A DNA stretch of 64,000 bases from Pseudothioclava arenosa. Lineage in GTDB: Bacteria; Pseudomonadota; Alphaproteobacteria; Rhodobacterales; Rhodobacteraceae. Positions within the stretch are counted from its first letter, which is position 1. Each line of letters starts with the position of its first letter. Below are positions 26,465 through 38,555 of this stretch, piece after piece. Where the stretch lies: assembly GCF_002358085.1 (NCBI RefSeq), contig NZ_NTJD01000002.1:124001-188000 (forward strand). Reading direction: 5' to 3'. The notes under the pieces are model-generated. The model saw nothing but the letters and a program-made list of their open reading frames with translations, made no database searches and was not told the DNA's origin. A program made the translations under genes and the position numbers.

Positions 26465-28594
26465 ATGACCAACAAGAAAGAGGAATGGCGCGCCCTTGCC
26501 GAGAAGGAACTCAAGGGCAAGCCGGTTGACAGCCTGAACTGGGACACGCTCGAGGGGATCGAGGTGAAACCGCTCTATACCGAGGACGACATCGAGGGTC
26601 TTGATCACCTCGGCTCGCTCCCGGGCATTGAGCCCTTCACCCGCGGCCCGCGCGCGACCATGTATGCCGGTCGCCCCTGGACGATCCGCCAATATGCCGG
26701 TTTCTCGACCGCCGAGGAATCGAACGCCTTCTACCGCAAGGCGCTGGCCGCCGGCCAGCAGGGCGTCTCGGTCGCCTTCGACCTCGCGACGCACCGCGGC
26801 TATGACTCGGATCACCCGCGTGTGGTGGGCGATGTCGGCAAGGCCGGCGTGGCCATCGACAGCGTCGAGGACATGAAGATCCTGTTCGACGGCATCCCGC
26901 TCGACAAGGTCTCGGTCTCGATGACGATGAACGGCGCGGTGATCCCGGTTCTCGCGAACTTCATCGTCACCGGCGAAGAGCAGGGCCATGACCGCTCGGT
27001 GCTCTCGGGGACCATTCAGAACGACATTCTGAAGGAATTCATGGTCCGCAACACCTATATCTATCCGCCGGAGCCCTCGATCCGGATCATCGCGGATATC
27101 ATCGAATACACCTCGAACGAGATGCCGAAGTTCAACTCGATCTCGATCTCGGGCTACCACATGCAGGAAGCCGGCGCGAACCTCGTGCAAGAGCTGGCCT
27201 ACACGCTGGCCGACGGGCGCGAATATGTGCGCACCGCGATCGCGGCGGGCATGGATGTGGACAAATTCGCCGGGCGTCTTTCGTTCTTCTTCGCGATCGG
27301 CATGAACTTCTTCATGGAAGTCGCCAAGCTGCGCGCCGCGCGCCTGCTCTGGACCCGCATCATGAAGGAATTCGAGCCGAAGAAACCCGGCTCGCTGATG
27401 CTGCGCACCCACTGCCAGACCTCGGGCGTGTCGCTGCAGGAACAAGACCCCTACAACAACGTCGTGCGCACCGCCTATGAGGCGATGGCGGCGGCGCTGG
27501 GCGGCACCCAGTCGCTGCACACCAACGCGCTCGACGAGGCGATCGCGCTGCCCACCGATTTCTCGGCCCGGATCGCGCGCAACACCCAGCTGATCCTGCA
27601 GGAAGAAACCGGCATCACCCATGTCGTCGATCCGCTCGCGGGCAGCTACTACGTCGAAAGCCTGACGGCGAAACTGGCCGAAGAGGCCTGGAAGCTGATC
27701 GAGGAAGTCGAAGAAATGGGGGGGATGACCAAGGCCGTGGCCTCGGGCATGCCGAAGCTGCGCATCGAGGAATCGGCCGCGCGTCGCCAGGCCATGATCG
27801 ACCGTGGCGAAGAGGTCATCGTCGGCGTGAACAAGTATCGCCTCGCGAAAGAAGACCCGATCGACATTCTCGATATCGACAACGTCAAGGTGCGCGAGGC
27901 GCAGATCGCACGTCTCGACAAGATGCGCGCGACCCGCGACGAGGCGAAATGCCAGGCCGCTCTGGCGGAACTGACGCGCCGCGCGAAAGAGGGTGGCAAC
28001 CTGCTCGAGGCGGCGGTGGAAGCCGCGCGCGCCCGGGCCTCTGTCGGGGAGATTTCGATGGCGATGGAAGAAGTGTTCGGCCGTCACCGCGCCGAGGTGA
28101 AGACCCTCGCGGGCGTCTATGGCGCCGCTTACGAAGGCGATGCGGGCTTCGAGCAGATCCAGAAAGACGTCGAGGCCTTCGCCGAGGCTGAGGGCCGTCG
28201 TCCGCGCATGCTCGTGGTCAAGATGGGTCAGGATGGGCACGATCGCGGCGCCAAGGTGATCGCGACGGCCTTTGCCGACATCGGCTTTGACGTCGATGTG
28301 GGCCCGCTGTTCCAGACCCCCGAGGAAGCCGCGCAGGACGCGATCGACAATGACGTGCACGTGGTGGGGATTTCCTCGCAGGCGGCCGGTCACAAGACGC
28401 TCGCGCCGAAGCTGATCGAGGCGCTGAAGGAAAAGGGCGCCGAGGATATCATCGTGATCTGCGGCGGTGTGATCCCGCAGCAGGACTACGATTTCCTGAA
28501 GGCCGCCGGCGTCAAGGCGATCTTCGGGCCAGGCACCAACATCCCGGCGGCGGCGCGCGAGATCCTCGACATCGTGCGCGCGGCACGCGCCTGA
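26465..28594 (+). CDS. mcm: Methylmalonyl-CoA mutase
   Basis: A 709-residue adenosylcobalamin-dependent mutase of the single-chain type. The N-terminal catalytic domain (about 1-550) contains [20 protein letters not shown] and [14 protein letters not shown]. The C-terminal B12-binding domain (about 575-705) has the DxHxxG motif in [11 protein letters not shown], and [10 protein letters not shown]. It isomerises methylmalonyl-CoA to succinyl-CoA, completing the route from propionyl-CoA into the TCA cycle. No epimerase gene is in the window. Start set by GAAGGATC upstream. Confidence 0.95.
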   Translation: MTNKKEEWRALAEKELKGKPVDSLNWDTLEGIEVKPLYTEDDIEGLDHLGSLPGIEPFTRGPRATMYAGRPWTIRQYAGFSTAEESNAFYRKALAAGQQGVSVAFDLATHRGYDSDHPRVVGDVGKAGVAIDSVEDMKILFDGIPLDKVSVSMTMNGAVIPVLANFIVTGEEQGHDRSVLSGTIQNDILKEFMVRNTYIYPPEPSIRIIADIIEYTSNEMPKFNSISISGYHMQEAGANLVQELAYTLADGREYVRTAIAAGMDVDKFAGRLSFFFAIGMNFFMEVAKLRAARLLWTRIMKEFEPKKPGSLMLRTHCQTSGVSLQEQDPYNNVVRTAYEAMAAALGGTQSLHTNALDEAIALPTDFSARIARNTQLILQEETGITHVVDPLAGSYYVESLTAKLAEEAWKLIEEVEEMGGMTKAVASGMPKLRIEESAARRQAMIDRGEEVIVGVNKYRLAKEDPIDILDIDNVKVREAQIARLDKMRATRDEAKCQAALAELTRRAKEGGNLLEAAVEAARARASVGEISMAMEEVFGRHRAEVKTLAGVYGAAYEGDAGFEQIQKDVEAFAEAEGRRPRMLVVKMGQDGHDRGAKVIATAFADIGFDVDVGPLFQTPEEAAQDAIDNDVHVVGISSQAAGHKTLAPKLIEALKEKGAEDIIVICGGVIPQQDYDFLKAAGVKAIFGPGTNIPAAAREILDIVRAARA

Positions 28595-28601
28595 ACGGGG
28601 A

Positions 28602-28643
28602 GGGGGCTCTGCCCCCGCCCGAGTATTCAAAGCTTGATGAAAG
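28602..28643 (+). repeat. Dispersed repeat with GC hairpin, copy 3
   Basis: Hairpin GGGGGC-TCT-GCCCCC (28602-28616), followed by the unit GAGTATTC...GCTTGATGAAAG (28621-28643), in the same order as copy 2. It lies just after the mcm stop and may also end its transcript. Confidence 0.6.
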
Positions 28644-28711
28644 GGGCAGGGGAGACCTTGCCCTTTTTTCATTCCGCGCGCAGGATCGCGGCGCGATTTC
28701 AGGAGCTTGCC

Positions 28712-29197
28712 ATGATCCGCCCCGCGACTCCCCTCGACTATCCCGCGATCCTTGCGTTCTGGAATCCGGTGATCCGCGACACGACTGTCACCTTTTCCAG
28801 CGAGGAAAAGACGCCCGAGAGCCTTGAGGCGATGATCGCCGCGCGCCGGGTGGCGGGGCAGGAGTTTTTCGTGGCTGAAGAGGCGGGCTCGGTGCTGGGT
28901 TTTGTCACTTACGGCCAGTTTCGGGGCGGCAATGGATACCTGCATGCGATGGAGCACACGATCATCCTTGCGCCCGAGGCACGCGGGCGCGGGGTCGGGC
29001 GGGGCTTGATGAGCGCGCTCGAAGAGCACGCGCGCGCGGGCGGCACGCATCTGATGGTGGGCGGGATCTCGGCCGAGAATGCCGCCGGGATCGCCTTTCA
29101 TGCGGCGGTGGGTTTCGCCGAGGCGGGCCGCGTGCGCGAGGCCGGTCGCAAATTCGACCGCTGGATCGACCTCGTGCTGATGCAAAAGATCTTGTGA
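28712..29197 (+). CDS. GNAT N-acetyltransferase (phosphinothricin acetyltransferase-like)
   Basis: A 161-residue GNAT protein starting IRPATPLDYPAILAFWNPVI. It has the acetyl-CoA pyrophosphate loop PEARGRGVGRGL and ISAENAAGIAFHAAVGF, the pattern of the PAT/BAR-like group that acetylates small amines (phosphinothricin, methionine sulfoximine or unknown metabolites). The ATG at 28712 (AGGAGCTTGCC upstream) was chosen over one 26 codons earlier that lies near the repeat. Substrate unknown. Confidence 0.82.
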   Translation: MIRPATPLDYPAILAFWNPVIRDTTVTFSSEEKTPESLEAMIAARRVAGQEFFVAEEAGSVLGFVTYGQFRGGNGYLHAMEHTIILAPEARGRGVGRGLMSALEEHARAGGTHLMVGGISAENAAGIAFHAAVGFAEAGRVREAGRKFDRWIDLVLMQKIL

Positions 29198-29201
29198 GGC
29201 G

Positions 29202-29207
29202 TTAGAC
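29202..29207 (+). promoter_or_regulatory. Possible -10 element directly before the TerB/DnaJ gene
   Basis: TTAGAC ends 7 bases before the ATG at 29215, so an mRNA from it would start at or next to the start codon. GAGG near 29196 is too far to act as a ribosome binding site. No clear -35. Weak support. Confidence 0.25.
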
Positions 29208-29214
29208 TGGCCCC

Positions 29215-29907
29215 ATGGACAAGCCGGTTTCCCTTTGGTCGCGCATCGCGCAGGCGCTTTCGGCCCTTGGCCGCGGCGAGGGGCTGTCGGCGGTCTTTGA
29301 CCAGCTGCGCACGCCGCCCGAGCGCTCGGTCGCCTTCACCATCGCGGTGATCGCGCTTGGCGCCAAGATGGCCAAGGCCGACGGGCGGGTTACCCGCGAC
29401 GAGGTCACCGCCTTTCGCAGCGTGTTTCAGATCCCGCCCGGCGAAGAGGCCAATGCCGCGCGGGTCTTCAATATGGCGCGTCAGGATGTGGCGGGGTTCG
29501 ATGCCTATGCCCGCAAGATCGCCGCGATGTTCGGTCCTGGCGCCGATGTGCTGAAAGACCTGTTGGAGGGGCTGTTCGTGATCGCCATGGCGGATGGCGA
29601 ATATCACGCGGGCGAGGATGCCTTCCTGCACGAGGTGGCCACGATTTTCGGGCTGGAGGAGTGCTGTTTCCGGGCGATCCGGGCGAGTTTCGTGCCCGAG
29701 GCCGACCCCGACCCCTGGACGGTGCTGGAGCTGGAGCCGGGCGCTTCGCTGACCGAGGCGCGCAAGCGCTGGCGGATGCTGGTGCGTGACGCGCATCCCG
29801 ACCGCGCCATCGCGCGCGGCCTGCCGCCCGAGGCGGTGAAACTGGCCGAAGACCGCGTGCGTGCGCTCAACCGCGCCTGGGAGGAGTTGCAGGAAAGGGC
29901 CGCATGA
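29215..29907 (+). CDS. TerB-DnaJ co-chaperone (DjlA-like)
   Basis: A 230-residue protein. A TerB-like helical domain (about 40-150, with AKADGRVTRDE and AMADGEYHAGED acidic loops) is followed by a C-terminal J domain (about 160-230) with the HPD tripeptide in RDAHPDRAIARGL, which stimulates DnaK ATPase. Unlike E. coli DjlA, there is no N-terminal membrane helix, so this form is cytosolic. The stop overlaps the ATG of the next gene (ATGA), indicating coupled translation. Confidence 0.85.
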   Translation: MDKPVSLWSRIAQALSALGRGEGLSAVFDQLRTPPERSVAFTIAVIALGAKMAKADGRVTRDEVTAFRSVFQIPPGEEANAARVFNMARQDVAGFDAYARKIAAMFGPGADVLKDLLEGLFVIAMADGEYHAGEDAFLHEVATIFGLEECCFRAIRASFVPEADPDPWTVLELEPGASLTEARKRWRMLVRDAHPDRAIARGLPPEAVKLAEDRVRALNRAWEELQERAA

Positions 29908-30920
29908 TGCGGATCGCGACCTACAATATCGAATGGTTTACCAATCTCTTCGACCGGAATGGCCGGATCCTCGAGGATGACGAATGGTCGGCGCGCTATC
30001 AGGTGACGCGGGCCGAGCAGCTGGGCGCTATCGCGATCGTGCTGACGGCGCTGAATGCCGATGTGATCATGGTGATTGAGGCGCCCGACAACAACCGCCG
30101 CCGCCAGACCGTGCCGATGCTCGAAAGCTTTGCTGAACGGTATGGGCTGCGTCAGCGCAAGGCGCTGATCGGCTTTGAAAACGAGACCCAGCAGGAGATT
30201 GCGCTGCTCTATGACCCCGATGTGGTCAGCGCGCGCCACGAGCCCGACGAGGGCACGCCCGAGGCACCGCGCTTCGACGATTCGCTGCGGATCGACCTCG
30301 ATATCGACGCGACGATGGATGTGGTGAAATTCTCGAAACCGCCGCTCGAAGTGCGGATCGAGACGCCCGAGGGCAAAAGCCTGCGGCTGATCGGGGTGCA
30401 TATCAAGTCGAAGGCCCCGCATGGCGCGACCAGCCCCGAGGCCGCGACCCGCATCGCGATCGAAAACCGCCGCAAGCAGCTGGCGCAATGCATCTGGCTG
30501 CGCCGCCGCGTCGATCAACATCTGGACGCGGGCGAAAGCCTGATTGTCTTGGGAGATTTCAACGATGGCCCTGGTCTTGATGAATATGAAAAGCTGTTCG
30601 GGCGCTCGGGGCTGGAGATCGTCTCGGGCGAGGGCGGTCCGCGCGATCGCCGCCTGCGCGACCCGCATGCGCGCACGGTGCGCGGCCATGCCACCGCCGC
30701 CTGCCCGTCTTCGGCGCGCTTCTATTCGCCCGAGGAGCATCAGTATTTCTCTGCCATGCTCGATTACATCATGCTTTCGCCCGACCTGTGCGTGACGGGG
30801 CCGAACTGGCGGATCTGGCATCCGTTCGACGACCCGGTCTGCTACCGCACGCCGGAGCTGCGCGAGGCGCTGTTGCAGGCTTCCGACCACTTCCCCGTGA
30901 GCGTGGATATTTCGCTCTGA
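29904..30920 (+). CDS. Endonuclease/exonuclease/phosphatase-family protein
   Basis: A 338-residue EEP-fold enzyme. Family residues are visible at the N-terminus (RIATYNIEWF), the glutamate loop (VIMVIEAPDN), GVHIKSKAPHG, the LGDFNDGPG motif and the catalytic histidine in ASDHFPVSVD. There is no signal peptide. Substrate (DNA, RNA or a phospho-compound) is not predictable. Translationally coupled to the J-domain protein. Confidence 0.85.
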   Translation: MMRIATYNIEWFTNLFDRNGRILEDDEWSARYQVTRAEQLGAIAIVLTALNADVIMVIEAPDNNRRRQTVPMLESFAERYGLRQRKALIGFENETQQEIALLYDPDVVSARHEPDEGTPEAPRFDDSLRIDLDIDATMDVVKFSKPPLEVRIETPEGKSLRLIGVHIKSKAPHGATSPEAATRIAIENRRKQLAQCIWLRRRVDQHLDAGESLIVLGDFNDGPGLDEYEKLFGRSGLEIVSGEGGPRDRRLRDPHARTVRGHATAACPSSARFYSPEEHQYFSAMLDYIMLSPDLCVTGPNWRIWHPFDDPVCYRTPELREALLQASDHFPVSVDISL

Positions 30921-30938
30921 GGGGCGGGCGGGGGCTGC

Positions 30939-30944
30939 TATAGT
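30939..30944 (+). promoter_or_regulatory. -10 element directly before the start codon at 30951
   Basis: TATAGT ends 6 bases before the ATG. There is no Shine-Dalgarno sequence between them, so a leaderless mRNA is the simplest reading. No convincing -35 is present in the preceding GC-rich stretch. Confidence 0.4.
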
Positions 30945-30950
30945 CCGCGC

Positions 30951-31376
30951 ATGAAACCGTTTTTCGTGATTGCCCCGATCGTTCTTGTCGCCGCGTTTGC
31001 GGCTGTTCCGCTTGCGCAGGCGCTGCGGGCCGATGAGCCCGCGCCCGAAACCCTCGAGCCGCCCGAGGCCCCCGCCGAGCCTGCGCCCGAGGGCGATATG
31101 GCCGAGGGGATGGGGCTTCTGGAGCGGGGCGCGCAGATGGTTCTGCGCGGCTTTCTCGACGAGATCGAGCCGAAGATGGACGAGATCCAGCGCGGCCTTG
31201 GCGATGCCGCGAAAGACCTTGGCCCCGCGCTCGACAAGCTGCTGACCTTGTTCGACGATTTCCGCAATTACGAGGCGCCCGAGCGGCTGCCGAATGGCGA
31301 TATCATCATCCGCCGCCGCCCCGATGCGCCGCCGCCCGCGCCCTTGCCGGATGGCGATGGCGTGACCGAGCTTTAG
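30951..31376 (+). CDS. Secreted Pro/Glu-rich hypothetical protein
   Basis: A 141-residue protein with a signal peptide (KPFFVIAPIVLVAAFAAVPLAQA). A proline/glutamate linker (EPAPETLEPPEAPAEPAPEG) leads into an amphipathic helical part (about 50-105: MLRGFLDEIEPKMDEIQRGL region, DKLLTLFDDF) and a short tail with RLPNGDIIIRRRPDAPPP. Relatives in Rhodobacterales are often mislabelled as AAA ATPases, but no P-loop exists here. The helices could be membrane-surface or oligomerisation elements. Its stop lies 4 bases from the end of convergent ppx. Confidence 0.75.
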   Translation: MKPFFVIAPIVLVAAFAAVPLAQALRADEPAPETLEPPEAPAEPAPEGDMAEGMGLLERGAQMVLRGFLDEIEPKMDEIQRGLGDAAKDLGPALDKLLTLFDDFRNYEAPERLPNGDIIIRRRPDAPPPAPLPDGDGVTEL

Positions 31377-31380
31377 CGCC

Positions 31381-32931
31381 TCAGGGCCGTTTCACCCGCG
31401 GTTTCGCGCCAAGCGCCGCCGCGAGCGAGGCGAAGCGCGCCTCGGCCACCTCGCCGAACAGGTCTTCGCCCTTCGTGGTCAGCTTGAGCGTCAGAAGCTG
31501 CTTGCGCGGCATATAGTCGATCTCGGCGGCCTCCTGCGGCGAATGCAGCGCGAACATCGAGCCGAACCGCATCGCCTTGCCCAGCACCTCGGCCTCGTTC
31601 ATGTCCTCGGGCGAGATCAGGTCGAAGAGATGGGCGAAGGGGCTGTTGGCGCGCGAATTCTTGTAGCGATGCAAGAGCGCGACGCCCAGATAGACGCGCT
31701 CGGGGTGGCTGAGCGCGGCCATGTTGGCGCGGGTCACATTGTCGAAACAGGCTTCAGCGCGCCAGTCGGGATGGGTGCGCCACGTCGTGTCATGCAGCAG
31801 GCAGGCGGCGCGGATCAGGCGGTATTTCTCGGGCGCGGCCTCGGCGAAGATCGGCGCGATGAAAGAGTGCAGGCGTTTGCCGAAACCGGGCATCCGCGAT
31901 TGTGTGCTTTCCGAGTGGCGGCAGGCCTCGATCAGCGGATCGCGCCGGCGCAGCCGCTCGGGCATCTGTTCGTAAAGTAGCCCCTCGCGGATGCCATAGG
32001 CCGAAACGTCGATTTCCTTGGGTTGGAACACGCGCACCAACTCGCCCAGAACCTGCATGGCCCAGGGCACGAGTGACATCCGCGCCGCCGAGGTGCCGGT
32101 GCGCCCGCGCAGCTCGTCCAGATCGTTCTGGCCGATCCAGTCGATCGTCTCGGCGATGGCGTCCGGCGTCATGCGATATTCGTGCAGCACATGCAGCGGA
32201 TAGGCACGCCGCTCCATGTCGAGCCGCGCGATCGCCCGCCACGAGCCGCCGACCAGATAGATCCGCTCATGCTCGGTGCCGACCTGGCGCGCCAGCTCCT
32301 TGACGGTGGCCTTGATATGCGCGCCGAGGTCCTTTTTCGGTACTTGCATCAGCCGGAAGGGCCCAAGCTGCGAGGTCACGCGCCGCCCGACCTTGCCACC
32401 CGTCACTTCGGCCAGTTCCATCGAGTTGCCGCCGATGTCGCAGATCAGCCCCTGCGCATCGGGCCAGCCCAAAAGCACCCCTTGCGCCGAGAATCGGGCC
32501 TCTTCGAGCCCGTCTATCACATGGATCGTCAGCCCGGTCTCGCGCTCGATCTGGCGCTTCAGCTCGGGGCCGTCCTCGGCATCGCGCATCGCGGCGGTGG
32601 CGACGCAGGTCAGCGGGCCGATATCCATGCCCTTGGCCAGAAGTGCGAAGCGTTTCAGCGCGGAAAGCGCGCGCACCCGGCCCTCGGGGTTGAGACGCCC
32701 GGTTTCGGCCAGGCCCTGACCCAGCCCCGCCATCACCTTTTCATTGTAGAAATAGGCCGGGGAGCGCGCCGCGCCGTCGAACACCACCATCCGCACCGAG
32801 TTCGAGCCGATATCTACTACGCCGACGCGGCTGAGCGCGCGCGCCGAGGGATCGTCGAACAAGGGTACCCCGAATGGGTCCCATTCCTCGCCAAACGACA
32901 CGGGGCGGTTCGATCTGAACTTGTTCGTCAT
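31381..32931 (-). CDS. ppx: Exopolyphosphatase / Ppx-GppA family phosphatase
   Basis: A 516-residue Ppx/GppA protein. The ASKHA-fold motifs are GVVDIGSNSVRMVVFDG (phosphate loop 1), CVATAAMRDAED and ICDIGGNSMELAEV. A C-terminal HD-like helical part follows (about 310-510, with ACLLHDTTWRTHPDWRAE). It cleaves terminal phosphate from polyphosphate and possibly pppGpp. It lies 62 bases downstream of ppk on the same strand, so polyphosphate synthesis and breakdown share an operon. Confidence 0.92.
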   Translation of the reverse strand: MTNKFRSNRPVSFGEEWDPFGVPLFDDPSARALSRVGVVDIGSNSVRMVVFDGAARSPAYFYNEKVMAGLGQGLAETGRLNPEGRVRALSALKRFALLAKGMDIGPLTCVATAAMRDAEDGPELKRQIERETGLTIHVIDGLEEARFSAQGVLLGWPDAQGLICDIGGNSMELAEVTGGKVGRRVTSQLGPFRLMQVPKKDLGAHIKATVKELARQVGTEHERIYLVGGSWRAIARLDMERRAYPLHVLHEYRMTPDAIAETIDWIGQNDLDELRGRTGTSAARMSLVPWAMQVLGELVRVFQPKEIDVSAYGIREGLLYEQMPERLRRRDPLIEACRHSESTQSRMPGFGKRLHSFIAPIFAEAAPEKYRLIRAACLLHDTTWRTHPDWRAEACFDNVTRANMAALSHPERVYLGVALLHRYKNSRANSPFAHLFDLISPEDMNEAEVLGKAMRFGSMFALHSPQEAAEIDYMPRKQLLTLKLTTKGEDLFGEVAEARFASLAAALGAKPRVKRP

Positions 32932-32993
32932 CTGGGGCCCTGTGCTGGTCCGCGTCTTGGTCCGGGGGCGCCTGGCCCCGCGTCAGGCTACTG

Positions 32994-35159
<2,166 letters not shown>

Positions 35160-35212
35160 GGGGCGCTTATGGTTTGGAATTGTAATGGCGCTGTGACGAT
35201 ATTCTGCGCCGC

Positions 35213-35884
35213 TCAGTCCAGACTGTCCAGAACCTCACCGGCGAGTTGGCGGGAAATCTTGCGCCCCTCGGCCAAAGCGCGCGCATCGAGCGCCGCGACC
35301 AGCCGCCGCGCCGTCGCCAGCGAGCGATCCATCCGCGTGACCAGCCAGTCGATCAGCTGCGGCGCGACGGTCAGCTGCCGGTCGTTGAACAGCTTGACCA
35401 GAACCGCCGCCAGCAGCGCGTCATCGGGCGGGGAGATCTTGACGCTCGCCAGCGCCTGCATCCGCGAGGCCAGATCGGGCAGCACGATGCCCCAATCGCG
35501 CGGCGGCATCCGCGCGGTCAGCAGGAGCGTCCCCCCCTCGGCCTGCGCAAGGTTATAGAGGTGAAACAGCGCCTCTTCCGCGTCGGGGTTGCCCGCAAGC
35601 GCCTCGGCATCCTCAAGCACCACCGCGCGCGTGGCCAGCGTCGGAATATCGGCTTCGGCCAGATCGGTCGCTGCCAGCAAGAGCGCGCCCTCGGCATCGG
35701 CCCAGATCTGCGCCAGATGCGACTTGCCCGCGCCCTCGGGCCCGATCAGCAGCATCCGCCGCCCCGGCCAGCCCTGCGGCGCATCCAGCGTCGCCAGCGC
35801 CAACGCATTCGCGGGCGCGACAAAGAAATCCTCGCGCCCCTGCGCCTGTTTCAGCGGCAGGTCGAATGCCAGTTGGCGGCTCAT
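35213..35884 (-). CDS. hdaA: DnaA-related regulatory inactivator HdaA
   Basis: A 223-residue AAA+ protein resembling the DnaA ATPase core without domain IV. Walker A is GPEGAGKSHLAQIW, Walker B lies at AVVLEDAEAL, and the sensor region is LLLTARMPPRDW followed by DLASRMQALASVKI. In alphaproteobacteria HdaA with the beta clamp stimulates ATP hydrolysis by DnaA and limits replication initiation. The N-terminal MSRQLAFDLPLK contains the QLAFDLP-like clamp-binding motif. It follows the AI-2E permease gene with one base between them. Confidence 0.88.
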   Translation of the reverse strand: MSRQLAFDLPLKQAQGREDFFVAPANALALATLDAPQGWPGRRMLLIGPEGAGKSHLAQIWADAEGALLLAATDLAEADIPTLATRAVVLEDAEALAGNPDAEEALFHLYNLAQAEGGTLLLTARMPPRDWGIVLPDLASRMQALASVKISPPDDALLAAVLVKLFNDRQLTVAPQLIDWLVTRMDRSLATARRLVAALDARALAEGRKISRQLAGEVLDSLD

Positions 35885-35885
35885 C

Positions 35886-36986
35886 TCAGGCCTCTTGGTC
35901 TTGCGTCTGCTCGGTCGTTCCGGGGTCTTCGAGCCCCTCGAGGCCCTTGTAGAGCCTGCCGTTCAGATATTGATCGAGGAAGAAACGTGCAAGCACGCCG
36001 ATCATCGCCGCCACCGGCACCGCGACCAGCATGCCGAGGAAGCCAAACAGCGTGCCAAAAGCCGAGAGCGCGAACAGCAGCCACAGCGGATGCAGCCCGA
36101 CCGATGTGCCCACCAGCTTGGGCGTGATGATGTTGCCCTCAAGGAATTGCCCGGCGGCAAAGATCGCCGCGACGATCCCGATCGAGAGCCAGTCGCCCCA
36201 GAACTGGAACAGCGCCAGTCCGATCGCCAGCGCCCCGCCGATGATCGCGCCGACATAGGGAATGAAGGTCAGCGCGCCCGCGATCGCCCCCGCGATCAGG
36301 CCGAATTTCAGCCCCGCCAGCATCAGCGCGACGGAATAGAAGGCGCCGAGGATCAGGCAGACCGAGACCTGCCCGCGCACAAAGCCCGACAGCACCTTGT
36401 CGATATCGCGCGCGATCGCACGCACCGTGCCCGCATGATCGCGCGGCAGCCAGCCATCGACCTTGGCGACCATCCTGTCCCAGTCGAGGAGCATGTAAAA
36501 CGTCACCACCGGCACCACGACGACGAAGATCACGGCGTTCACCACGCTCATCGCGGAACTCAGCACGGTCTGCGCCAGCTCTCCGCCGCGCGCGCGGATG
36601 GTTTCACCGACGGTGGTAAGGGTCTCGTTGACGACCGAGCCGGGCTCCATGATCGAGGGGAAGGTCGTGGTCAGGAAATCGCGCAGCCGCGCGAAGATCT
36701 CGGGCGCGGTGGCCACCAGCTGCGTGAGCTGGCGCACCAGCATCGGCAGCACCGCCAGCGACAGCACGACAAAGGCGAAGGTGCCGATCGCGGCAATGGT
36801 GATGGTGGCAGCGATCCGGCTCAGCCCCATGCGTTCGAGCCGGTCGGCGAGCGGGTCGAGGAAATAGGCGACGGCGCCGCCCACGATGAAGGGCAGGATC
36901 ACGTCGCCCAGACCCCAGAGCGCAAGCCCCGTCATGCCGGTTGCAACGCCCCAATAGGTCACCTGTTGCCGCACCGGCAAAGCCAT
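35886..36986 (-). CDS. AI-2E family transporter (PerM-like)
   Basis: A 366-residue membrane protein with paired N-terminal helices ([21 protein letters not shown]), a central amphipathic region, and a C-terminal helix cluster with [34 protein letters not shown] and [18 protein letters not shown] (the GxNxxxPxL motif of the family). Members include TqsA and a Na+/H+ antiporter; the substrate here is unknown. It is the first gene of the perM-hdaA-ppk-ppx run, a neighbourhood usual in the Rhodobacterales. Confidence 0.88.
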   Translation of the reverse strand: MALPVRQQVTYWGVATGMTGLALWGLGDVILPFIVGGAVAYFLDPLADRLERMGLSRIAATITIAAIGTFAFVVLSLAVLPMLVRQLTQLVATAPEIFARLRDFLTTTFPSIMEPGSVVNETLTTVGETIRARGGELAQTVLSSAMSVVNAVIFVVVVPVVTFYMLLDWDRMVAKVDGWLPRDHAGTVRAIARDIDKVLSGFVRGQVSVCLILGAFYSVALMLAGLKFGLIAGAIAGALTFIPYVGAIIGGALAIGLALFQFWGDWLSIGIVAAIFAAGQFLEGNIITPKLVGTSVGLHPLWLLFALSAFGTLFGFLGMLVAVPVAAMIGVLARFFLDQYLNGRLYKGLEGLEDPGTTEQTQDQEA

Positions 36987-37158
36987 TCGCTACTCCTGTC
37001 ACCGCTTTGGCCCAAGATCGGGGGAAAACCGCGCGGTTTCAAGGGGCAGGGCGGAAACGGACGCACCCGGCGCCCGCGCGGGCCAAGCCCGCTTGCCTCG
37101 CGCATGGGTTTGGGCTAGCGAAGGTGCGACCTCTGACATCAGCCTTCGGACCAGCCCC

Positions 37159-38499
37159 ATGCGCCTTTCCCGCTACTTCCTCCCCGTCCTCAAGGAAAAC
37201 CCCGCCGAGGCGCAGATCGTCTCGCATCGCCTGATGCTGCGCGCGGGCATGATCAAGCAGCAGGCGGCGGGCATCTATTCGTGGCTGCCGATGGGCTACA
37301 AGGTGCTCAAGCGCATCGAGCAGATCGTGCATGAGGAGCAGATCCGCGCCGGTCACATCCCGCTCTTGATGCCGACGTTGCAACCGGCGGACCTGTGGCG
37401 CGAATCCGGCCGCTACGACGATTACGGCCAGGAGATGCTGCGCATCAAGGATCGCCACGACCGCGACATGCTCTATGGGCCCACCAACGAGGAGATGATC
37501 ACCGACATCTTCCGCGCCCATGTCGAAAGCTACAAGTCGCTGCCGCTGACGCTCTACCACATCCAGTGGAAATTCCGCGACGAGATCCGCCCGCGCTTCG
37601 GCGTGATGCGCGGCCGCGAATTCCTGATGAAGGACGGCTACAACTTCGATCTGACCCGCGAAGACGCGCTGCATGCCTATAACCGCCACATGGTCAGCTA
37701 TCTGCGCACCTATGAGCGCATGGGCCTGACGGCGATCCCGATGCGCGCGGCCTCGGGCCCGATCGGGGGCGACAACACGCATGAATTCCTGGTGCTGGCC
37801 GATACCGGCGAGTCCGAGGTGTTCTATGACGCGCAGGTGCCTGCGCTGAAGCTGGGCGACCGCGCTGTCGATTTCGATAACCGCGACGAGGTGGCCGCGA
37901 TCTGCGAGGAATTCACCACGCTTTACGCGCGCACCGACGAAACCCATGACGAGGCGGTCTTCAACCAGATCCCCGAAGAGCGCCGCTGCGTCGGCCGCGG
38001 CATCGAAGTGGGCCAGATCTTCTATTTCGGTACCAAATATTCCGAGGCCATGGGCGCCACCGTCACCACGCCGGATGGCAAGCGCGTGCCGGTCGAGATG
38101 GGCTCGCACGGCATTGGCGTCTCGCGGCTTCTGGGCGCGATCATCGAGGCCAGCCACGACGACAAGGGTATCATCTGGCCCGAGGGCGTGACGCCCTTCC
38201 ATTGCGGCATCGTCAACCTCAAGCAGGGCGACGCGGGCACCGATGCGGCCGGTGACGGGCTCTACAAGGCGCTGACCGCAGCCGGGCTCGATCCGCTTTA
38301 CGACGACCGCGAAGAGCGCGCGGGCGCGAAATTCGCCACCATGGACCTGATCGGCCTGCCCTGGCGCATCACCGTCGGCCCGCGCGGGCTGGGCAATGGC
38401 GTGGTCGAGCTGACCAGCCGCCGCACCGGTGAAAGCGAAGAAATGTCGCCCGAGGCCGCCGTGGCCCGGATTGTCGAGATCTACGCGCCGCATCGCTGA
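37159..38499 (+). CDS. proS: Prolyl-tRNA synthetase, short alphaproteobacterial form
   Basis: A 446-residue class II aminoacyl-tRNA synthetase beginning [17 protein letters not shown]. Class II motifs include the motif 2 loop [23 protein letters not shown] and the motif 3 area [15 protein letters not shown]. The ~180-residue INS editing domain of E. coli ProS is absent, as is normal in alphaproteobacteria, so misacylated Ala-tRNA(Pro) must be cleared by a separate factor. The start at 37159 was chosen by homology; there is only a weak ribosome binding site. Confidence 0.93.
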   Translation: MRLSRYFLPVLKENPAEAQIVSHRLMLRAGMIKQQAAGIYSWLPMGYKVLKRIEQIVHEEQIRAGHIPLLMPTLQPADLWRESGRYDDYGQEMLRIKDRHDRDMLYGPTNEEMITDIFRAHVESYKSLPLTLYHIQWKFRDEIRPRFGVMRGREFLMKDGYNFDLTREDALHAYNRHMVSYLRTYERMGLTAIPMRAASGPIGGDNTHEFLVLADTGESEVFYDAQVPALKLGDRAVDFDNRDEVAAICEEFTTLYARTDETHDEAVFNQIPEERRCVGRGIEVGQIFYFGTKYSEAMGATVTTPDGKRVPVEMGSHGIGVSRLLGAIIEASHDDKGIIWPEGVTPFHCGIVNLKQGDAGTDAAGDGLYKALTAAGLDPLYDDREERAGAKFATMDLIGLPWRITVGPRGLGNGVVELTSRRTGESEEMSPEAAVARIVEIYAPHR

Positions 38500-38502
38500 G
38501 AT

Positions 38503-38531
38503 AATTTCCCGATTGAAACACTCGGGAAATT
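38503..38531. promoter_or_regulatory. Perfect 10-base AT-rich inverted repeat upstream of the peroxidase gene
   Basis: AATTTCCCGA - 9 bases - TCGGGAAATT. It lies 3 bases after the proS stop and about 70 before the peroxidase start. It has no T run, so an operator or RNA hairpin is as likely as a terminator. Confidence 0.5.
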
Positions 38532-38555
38532 GAGGCAAGTCAAGGAAGCACCTCG

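Noticed and set aside
26150-29185. 1011-codon open frame antisense to mcm and the GNAT gene, and similar long antisense frames (e.g. 5464-7893, 24308-26107, 33006-35558, 419-2065)
   Set aside because: They mirror strong genes in high-GC DNA, show His/Arg/Gly/Asp-rich nonsense composition and no domain. They are shadows of codon bias.
37159-38499. ProS seems truncated (446 residues)
   Set aside because: Alphaproteobacterial ProS naturally lacks the INS editing domain; both ends match the short form.
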